Positions 57,122-64,000 of a DNA stretch of 64,000 nt are shown here, one piece after another (position 1 is the first letter of the stretch; each line of letters begins with the position of its first letter). The translations under genes were made by a program, and so were the position numbers. This DNA comes from Selaginella tamariscina (lineage: Eukaryota; Streptophyta; Lycopodiopsida; Selaginellales; Selaginellaceae), in the NCBI GenBank assembly GCA_003024785.1, contig PUQB01000038.1, positions 62,001 through 126,000 of the forward strand, written 5' to 3'. The notes under the pieces were generated by a model. That model worked only from the letters and a program-made list of their open reading frames with translations, was not told the origin of the DNA and searched no databases.

Positions 57122-59292
57122 GATACGCACAAGTTATATACACAAGATATGCATAAGTTATGCATAACGCGTTTATTTTGCCTCAGTGGCATTCTTTACT
57201 CCACAAACGGACTTGTGAAGAACCTAGAATGGATTGATTTAAGTTTTTTCAATAAGTGCTCATGACGCAGGATTAACTTATAATTAAACTTCATGTAATT
57301 CAAGTTTAATAAATACTAATTTATGTTTAACTTTAGTTACTTTGATGAATGTAATATATGTTTATATAAAAATATTCTGTGTTTTATTAAATTATGTTAC
57401 AGTATAACACGTTTATATACGTCACGTCTAGGAGACGTGTTAACTGGAGTCGTGATAAAAATAATTGAGGAATACCATAGGAATCTAGTCCATTCACGTA
57501 ACCATTATAAATTCTGGAGCTTAATTCACGTGCGTATGTATATATATGTATGTGTACAAATAATACACCATGCTAAGTTATTATAAACTAGTAGGAACGT
57601 ATTTATCTAATATAAAAGTTTTAAATTATTATTTAAGCTTTCATGTAGAAAATTAAACTTTATAGAATATATTAAAAATATGTTTTAATTAAACTTTATT
57701 TTGATCGTTTATAAGATATATTAATAACATTCTATGTTAAAAGTTGCAATAGATATAGTTTATTTCAGAATTTCTAAATATAAAAATTTAAAATATATTA
57801 GTAATATCTTATACAATTAATGATATGTCTTAATTGAATAACCTTTGTTTGTTCAATATATATGTTAAAGTTGCCTCTCACAGTAACAAATATTTTAATA
57901 TGAATTATATGTATACTATCTCTAAACATAAAATGTATTATAAAAGATTAAAATATGTTAATAATAATTTAATTTTATGAAATTAATATTATATACATTA
58001 GTATATTAGGCGGCGTATAACCATTCATATGAAACATGTAGGAAGTTTCTACAACATACCATCAAACATTTACATTGCATTCGTTTTAATACCTTATCAT
58101 TGACTTTAGTGTTCCTTAGTCAATAAAACAAACTCAAAGAAAACATATTAATGTTAGTTAAATTTAAATTAAAAAAAATGAATATTTATTGCATTCCATG
58201 AACTTCATACTAATTCCATAGCTACACTCATATGCGCATGTTTACAAATGTTATCAAATATGTACACTTGCATCACATGTGCCAAGAACACGCGCACACA
58301 CATGAACAGCCTCTGTGTATTTCTCCACCTGAACTTAATCTCTCCTACAAAGCACATGTTTAGAATTTTTAGAATTATTGAGTCTATATCTTTTATCAAG
58401 AATGATCAATTGAAGAGACCACTTCTTTCATTCAAACACCATAAAAACGAAGAAAAATAATAGAGTTTGGTAATCTCAATCTTGTGGAACATTTGGCACC
58501 AACAACCTTAAGGTATGTATATATTATTTCTTTATTTTTTTAGATAATTTAATTGTACATGTTTATAGTACTTAATAATAATTATAATGGCATCCATGTT
58601 GTATGAATTGTGAGAAAATGCTTAATGCAAACTTATGAATGATATATGTCCAAAACAAACTTAGAAATACAAAATCTTTAAGCTTCATTATAAATGACGA
58701 TTAATGCAATTTAATAAGTTTTAAAATTTATTTAATAATTTAAGTATTTCTTTTATTGTTTATAAAAAAGTCTTTAAGGTCAAAATTATATTATTCATTT
58801 AATATGTTTATGCACATTGTAACTAAAGTGAGCATGATACGTAAAATGGAATATAAAATAAATTACTAATTAATACTTAAGTTTTAATTATTAATTAATT
58901 ATTTAATTAATATGTAATTAAGCCTTAAATATTAATTAATTAATTAATTAATCCTTCAATAACCTTACTTAGTAAGGAATATTCCTAAAATATCTTAGAA
59001 TATTCATATTATTCTAAAAATAGTTTACAATAATTAAAAAAATACTATCAAACATAATTACAAATGAAATCATTTCCTTATCAACATGTTAATTTTTTAT
59101 AAATACTTTCTTCCTAACCATACAGAGAAATCTCCTCATTTTGTCTAAATCATCACTCTCCGGATTAATCAATCATTTTGGTCAATATCTTGATGTTGTT
59201 GCCACCACTAACACTCTCACGAATGCAATTGGGAGTTGCCATCCTTGTTAATACATAAGATGTAATAAGACCAGGTCTGCATAAAGGCTCAT
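57122..59292. other. AT-rich intergenic region
   Basis: About 2.2 kb, strongly AT-rich, with TTAATTAA-type runs near 58900-58950. I see no gene, RNA or repeat family that I can name. Confidence 0.6.
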
Positions 59293-60415
59293 CTAAAAAT
59301 GACGTTCCTTAAGAATAATATTATAAAGCGCCCGGTTGCTATCCTTCATTTTATAAAATTCAAAATCACGAGAAAGAAAAGCTTCAGGAAATGTTTGATA
59401 CGGTGGATACTGCTCACAAAAGTTTTCGAGATTCTTCTTTCTGAGGCACGTATCCAAGTAGTTCACTAGCTCATCCATGATATCGGTATCAGAATATGGT
59501 CGAAAGTTTGGATGAATACAAGCAATGTTTTGGTTGAGCATAGCCTTCTGAGGAGAGTCGTCTACCACTAAGATATGTGTTCTTCATTATCCTTAAGCGA
59601 CTGATCTCCCCATGAGTCCAATTATCTTTCATTCTTGAAGAAGTATGGCTTGCTTTCCTTTCTATATTGTGAAATTCGAGAGGTTTATAACATATTCGCT
59701 GGTCAAAAATCCAATCTTTACGAATCACCTCTTCTGCAACACTACAATGTTTCTTAAGCAAATTCAAGCAGTGTTAAGTTGTGAATCTGCATGCATGACC
59801 AAATCCCCACAAGCGCACCCATCTCCTTAAGCTTTTGAAAGAGACGGTCCAACCCTGGACGAAAAATAATATCATATCGAAATTTACCATGACAAGGAAT
59901 GAAATCTCCTTGTTTGATTTCTTTTTTCCTATCCTCGGGCCTTTGTCGATGAAGCAGAACACCATTGACATCCAACAACACAATATGGCCATGGTAACAT
60001 GGATAGCGTTGCCTCTTGAATACTTTGCAAATCACTTGTTTGCTCCCTTTCACATTTATCTGTTGACACTATATCGTTGCCTATCCCTTTATCATTTAAT
60101 TGTACATCATCCTTACAAGATTCAGATATTGCAGGCGCTGAAGAAATTGATTTCGGAACTGAAGCCAATAGAAATGATGATGAAAAAACTGAAGTGGCCC
60201 CATGGTAACGATGTTTTGAGCTGCATTATTATCCATTTCCTGCATGAACTCTGTCATTCTGACATGTGGCACAAGAAATTTTGCCAAACCCCTCTCTTAC
60301 CTCATGGCAATGCTGAAAATCCATGTTCTCAATTGTTTCATTACATCTGCAAAATGATATTAGCTGACCTTAAATTATCAAGGTATATTATTTACCTTGT
60401 TAATGTGTGACCCAT
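59293..60415 (-). CDS. FCP1/NIF-homology (HAD-type) phosphatase-like protein
   Basis: FCP1-like proteins are aspartate-nucleophile phosphatases, the best known acting on the RNA polymerase II tail. A small first exon (60394-60415, MGHTLTR) splices to an exon with a Cys/His-rich start (CNETIENMDFQHCHEVREGF). Then come VICKVFKRQRYPCYHGHIVL, motif I LLDVNGVLLHR, FRPGLDRLFQKLKEMGALVG, IWSCMQ, KDWIFDQRICYKP and motif III VDDSPQKAMLNQNIACIHP, ending in a helical tail (YLDTCLRKKNLENF). Motif I has DVN where active enzymes usually have DxD, so catalysis is uncertain. Frame changes near 60260, 60040, 59760 and 59570 interrupt it. With this many breaks it may be a pseudogene or carry sequence errors. 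It sits on the same strand as, and about 120 bp downstream of, the ParB/methylase-like relic. Confidence 0.6.
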
Positions 60416-60534
60416 GTTTGAACTAAAAGCTTCATTAATCCTTGAGAATTTATTTTCTGTACAAATATAAACGAAATATACAAAAATGCCTTATGTTACA
60501 CTCATTTACAACTATTCGTCACTCTAAGAACTCA

Positions 60535-63326
60535 TTAACAATTCTTCTTCGCTATTACCTTCTGAGTGAGGCGAAGAAGGTCTAAGCCGCTTGTGAGATG
60601 GTTCATGATCTTCTGTATCTTCTGTTGATGTTTCCATGGGTAATGGAGTGTGTGAATGTTCTGTACTCCTCGAGATAACTTCCGGTCTAATATCTGATTG
60701 AAGTTCGTCCTCTCAGACTGACATTGAACCAGATTCGTCTTCAGAGCTATCGCACTTCTCGGAGGGAACTTTCTCAAATACTCCTGTATGGGTTTGTTGG
60801 GGTAGTCAGTTGAGAACCTCTCTATCCACTTGTTCAGGTCCTCAACCATGGTCTTATCCTTTTCAACGGCAAACACACATGTATCCGAAGGTAACACTCC
60901 TTCAAGACGGACCCCCTAGTGCAGTAGTCAAAAACCCACGCATCACTGTGAGGACCCCTGATCAAGTTGACGATGCTCCGTGCCGCTTGACTTGTAATGT
61001 TTGGATAACGTACATTGCCGAATACGTCCTCTCAGCTATCGGTGTATCGGATGGAGGTTCAGGCCGTTGGAGTGCAAACAGATGCCTGGCCAGTCATTTG
61101 GAAGTTTGAAATTGTTTGGCGCATTCCTAACAACCAAGTGAACAACCGTCAATGCACTTCGGATCAGCATCATTCATATAAAATCCTGTCCAACGATGTT
61201 TATTCTTTGGCAAAGGCGAAGGCAAAAGTATCGGTGACATGAGCAAGAATCAAGAAATAAATACCTGAAAACGTAGGTATCAGTGAAGAGTGCAAGTATG
61301 ATGAATTCAATAATAAATACCTTCTTTTACATGCTTGCACGGCTAAGTTTCTCCACCAAATCCTCTAGTGTCCTGTCTGTCGAAGGATTTTTTGACACCC
61401 GCCGATCCATCACGAACAATTGAAACGGTTTCCTACAAGCAGTGATGTTATACCCATAAAGTCTCCGAATCCAACAACAAACATCTGTAGGGCTTGTCGT
61501 GATTCGTAGCATCCTCCTTTATAAGGTTCAACTCGGTTCTCCGCTGCTGAAGGACTGCCATAAGAGAAGGCGTCATCGCAATGTTCTCCTTTTTGGCGTT
61601 GGCGTGCAATAGATTCTTGCCCAGATCTTCCGATTGATTCACCCATTCGACAAGCATATCATCGTTTGTCACATGCAAATATTTGTGACCTCTTCGTATG
61701 TTGAAGCCGAGGTCCAACCCAGTTTGTGGCAGTGTATTCCCAACCACTCCTTGAAGTGCCTGACCGTCTTCAACTCCATTGCCTTGAGATGAAAAGGAGA
61801 GGTGGGGCTGCTGTTGTTAATCTGTAGTTTGCCATCAATCACCAAATCAGCCAAGACTTCCATCTCCTCCATCGTTGTTCCATTTAAAGGCTTCAACCAT
61901 GTGAGCTTGAAATCGTTGTCTACATCCTTTGTAGATTGAACAGACTTAGCCTTCGGCTTTACTGGGTTTCTTTGCAGACTTTCTGAGGGCTCCCCTTCAC
62001 TTGTCTGCTTCTTCTTCAGTGTTCCTTTTGAAAGGATTCCATAATCCCCAACCATTTGGCAAAGATCCTATCCTCGGGACAAGAAATCAACATCATCAAA
62101 AAGGATGTTTCCTTCCCGCCCACCTGGGCAAAATCAACTGCTACAATTTCTTCAACTCTCTGAAAAAAAGAGACAGATTAATATACCGGCGAGATAAATC
62201 CCGCCCAAACAATTTGCTTACCCGGTATCGCACATTGTGTATTCCCTGCAGTAGCTCTTTGTGGTCGCTGAAGAGATTCCCACACGGCTCGCGTGTGTTT
62301 GAACTTCTCCCATATTTTGCTGTTGTAGTGGTTGGTGTCGCAGCGTCCCATTCCGCCGATAACTTATGGTACTGCTCGATTGTGAGATTCGGCTTCGCTA
62401 AAAACGCCGATCTTTTCGTCAGCTTCTCACGGGTATGCTCGGAAAGTTTTGTTGCCATCGTTCCTTTGTTGTGTTCATCGAGAAGTCGTTGGGCTGCCGT
62501 TATTGTGTGCTGGCCACTAATGATGTAGTACTTGATTGATTTTCTATTCTCCGTCTGAATCTTCTCATTTGTTCTGGTGTTGTGATCCACACTTTGTCAG
62601 CGCCTTTGTTTCTTCGTAGTATGGCACAAAAACAGCATTATGTGGAACGGTAAGAATTGTCGTCCTTCATCTTCTCCATGAGCTCAGCTACACGTTCCTG
62701 GTTGAGTGGCCTGTAATTGAAGTTTGGGTTGACGCTGCAATACTTAACCCTACACTCGTAAATCCTATCATCCAACATCATTTCCTTGTGGCTTATTGCA
62801 GCATGGGATGCCACAGGTGCAGCTGACAAAACGACTGATGATTTTCTTCTACGATCCGAATCAACATGTGTGATCCCCGATTGATGCTGTTCTAATGTTC
62901 TCGGCACACTCTTCCAGCTCCCGAAATTTTCTAAGCAAATTGAACGTGATCTGTAAAGAACCTGAGACCGAGCCACCCTCTCAATCTCCCTTATGATGTC
63001 GCTTGTGTTTCTTCTTCAATGTGAAGAGGGACGATTGCTCCACTTGTGGATTTTCTGTATTGTGAAGCAATGAAATACACCTACTCGATGAGTCTGAAGA
63101 TCTTCGAAGTAGACATCCAATTGGATCCCCTCCATAGATGGGCTTTCGTTGAGTTGAAGAAGAACTCCACGGTCAACATCATTAGTGAACACGTGAACGT
63201 CATTATCCACAAGTCGACAAAACCACCCGAAATTAATGTTGTAACTGGCGACCTCTGGATCCGAGAACGTGACATTGGATGGAACAAGGCATATGTGTCG
63301 AGCATCGTTCAATCTAGGTTCACAGC
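60535..63326 (-). pseudogene. Relic of a ParB-like plus DNA-methyltransferase-like protein
   Basis: On the minus strand a chain of open pieces runs from the LTR border to 60535. At 62638-62976 RPLNQERVAELMEKMKDD recalls the start of a ParB/Srx domain, and at 62507-62530 YYIISGQH (then TITAAQRLL) matches the ParBc 'GxH' motif. Much further on, near 60860-61010, come SQAARSIVNLIRG, AWVFDYCTRGSV and CVFAVEKDKTMVEDL. Together these resemble the C-terminal motif X / motif I region (DxFxGSG ... E.D) of beta-class N6/N4 DNA methyltransferases. ParBc-then-methylase is a known bacterial and phage order. I found no clear DPPY/DPPW motif. The gene is broken many times and split by a solo LTR; its 5' part continues at 63907-64000. 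Origin by transfer is inference. Confidence 0.5.
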
Positions 63327-63901
63327 TATCATGACCCGATACAGGATACAGGATTCCGGATATAGGATACGGGTTGTAGGATTTTCCTACAGGGATTCCG
63401 GATACAGAATACGGTTATAGGATATTCCTACAGGATATGCCACAGGATATGCCTAGAGGATAAGGGACATATGGACTCATCTTAACCTCTGCATGCATGC
63501 AGCCACTTTGCATGCATGCAACCACTTTTAGCACTCATGCCTAGATTAGCTCTTGGATTTGTGAGCATAAAAGCTCCGACCTAATTGTTGTACAATCAGT
63601 TACTATCAACACCAGTCTTACTACGATCAATCTTGTCTTGTCTTGTTCCTTGTTCTTTATTCTCTCCTTATCTTGCTCTCGGATCCTGTCCTGTCCTATC
63701 CTGTTCCTGGATCCTGTCCTGCACCTTCCTGTTTTGCTCTTGGATCTTATCCTGTTCCAGTCTTACTCCTGGGTCTTGTCTTGTGCTTGGTCTTGCTCCT
63801 GAGTTCCTAGTCCCTGTCATGTTCTTTGTCCTATTCATGAGTCAAGCCTTCTTGTTCTTGGAATCCTGCTCTCTTCCTGGTTCCTGGATCGTGGCTTGAC
63901 A
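63327..63901 (+). mobile_element. Solo LTR of the chromovirus family
   Basis: It is 575 bp long and follows the LTR at 36429-36995 throughout: CCCGATACAGGATACAGGAT at the start, GAGCATAAAAGCTCCGACC in the middle, GGATCGTGGCTTGACA at the end. The flanks are ACAGC (63322-63326) and GCAGC (63902-63906), a 5-bp target duplication with one difference. No internal region is present, so it arose by LTR-LTR recombination. It is clearly diverged from the LTR at 36.4 kb. It interrupts the ParB-like gene. Confidence 0.88.
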
Positions 63902-63906
63902 GCAGC

Positions 63907-64000
63907 ATGCTTTTTGATGCTTGACTAGCGAATCTACTTTTCATTGTTTTGCTTGTCCATGCGATGTGACAAAGGTTAATTTGACAACAACCATAGTTGT
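63907..64000 (-). pseudogene. 5' continuation of the ParB-like relic beyond the LTR
   Basis: One minus-strand frame is open across all 94 bases (CCQINLCHIAWTSKTMKSRF and onward to the LTR), and on the other side of the LTR the frame DSCEPRLNDARHICLVP is open up to the insertion point. This fits one gene split by the LTR, but 94 bases is too short to prove coding. Confidence 0.35.

Overview
The window is nuclear DNA of a land plant. Evidence: spliced genes with plant-only proteins (an INDETERMINATE-domain zinc finger, a plastid NSI-type acetyltransferase, a thylakoid-type signal peptidase, an RHIP1-like protein, PLS-class PPR proteins), many introns of roughly 80-350 bp, and a Ty3/gypsy chromovirus. 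The PPR repeats of the 'AYAQNGHL' style and a ParB-like gene point to a non-seed plant. My best guess is a lycophyte of the Selaginella type, by recall and not by comparison.

Layout. 1-2.8 kb: minus-strand SP-RING (PIAS/SIZ-like) SUMO ligase running off the left edge. 3.0-5.6 kb: RHIP1-like membrane protein (+). 5.7-7.4 kb: decayed PPR gene (-). 7.7-8.5 kb: RING-like gene (+). 8.8-10.2 kb: SLC25 carrier (+). 10.4-11.6 kb: NSI/GNAT acetyltransferase (+). 12.7-15.7 kb: IDD transcription factor (-), followed by more than 7 kb without genes. 23.1-25.6 kb: mitochondrial phosphate carrier (-). 25.8-31.2 kb: AT-rich DNA, then diverged tandem copies of a repeat of about 1.7 kb. 31.2-37.0 kb: chromovirus remains, with a Gag block inverted against the rest. 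37.3-40.6 kb: a PPR fragment, a Myb/trihelix-like relic and a palindrome cluster. 40.6-41.4 kb: inverted copy of the 1.7-kb repeat. 41.9-46.2 kb: FIP1 polyadenylation factor (-). 47.8-54.0 kb: alanyl-tRNA synthetase, 22 exons (+). 55.5-57.1 kb: plastid type I signal peptidase (+). 59.3-60.4 kb: FCP1/HAD-like phosphatase (-). 60.5-64 kb: relic of a ParB-like plus DNA-methyltransferase-like gene (-), split by a solo LTR of the chromovirus family.

Two points matter for any reader. First, clearly conserved host genes, including the essential AlaRS, repeatedly lose frame by one base, mostly in mononucleotide runs, while the protein stays conserved on both sides. This looks more like uncorrected long-read sequence than like gene death. 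Second, the least ordinary content is at the right end: a ParB/methylase-like architecture of bacterial or phage style in plant nuclear DNA, next to an FCP1-like gene on the same strand.

The genes do not form a pathway. They are a normal mix of housekeeping functions (tRNA charging, mRNA 3' end formation, phosphate import, plastid protein processing) and regulators. Exon coordinates were read by eye from splice sites and phase, so individual ends may be off.
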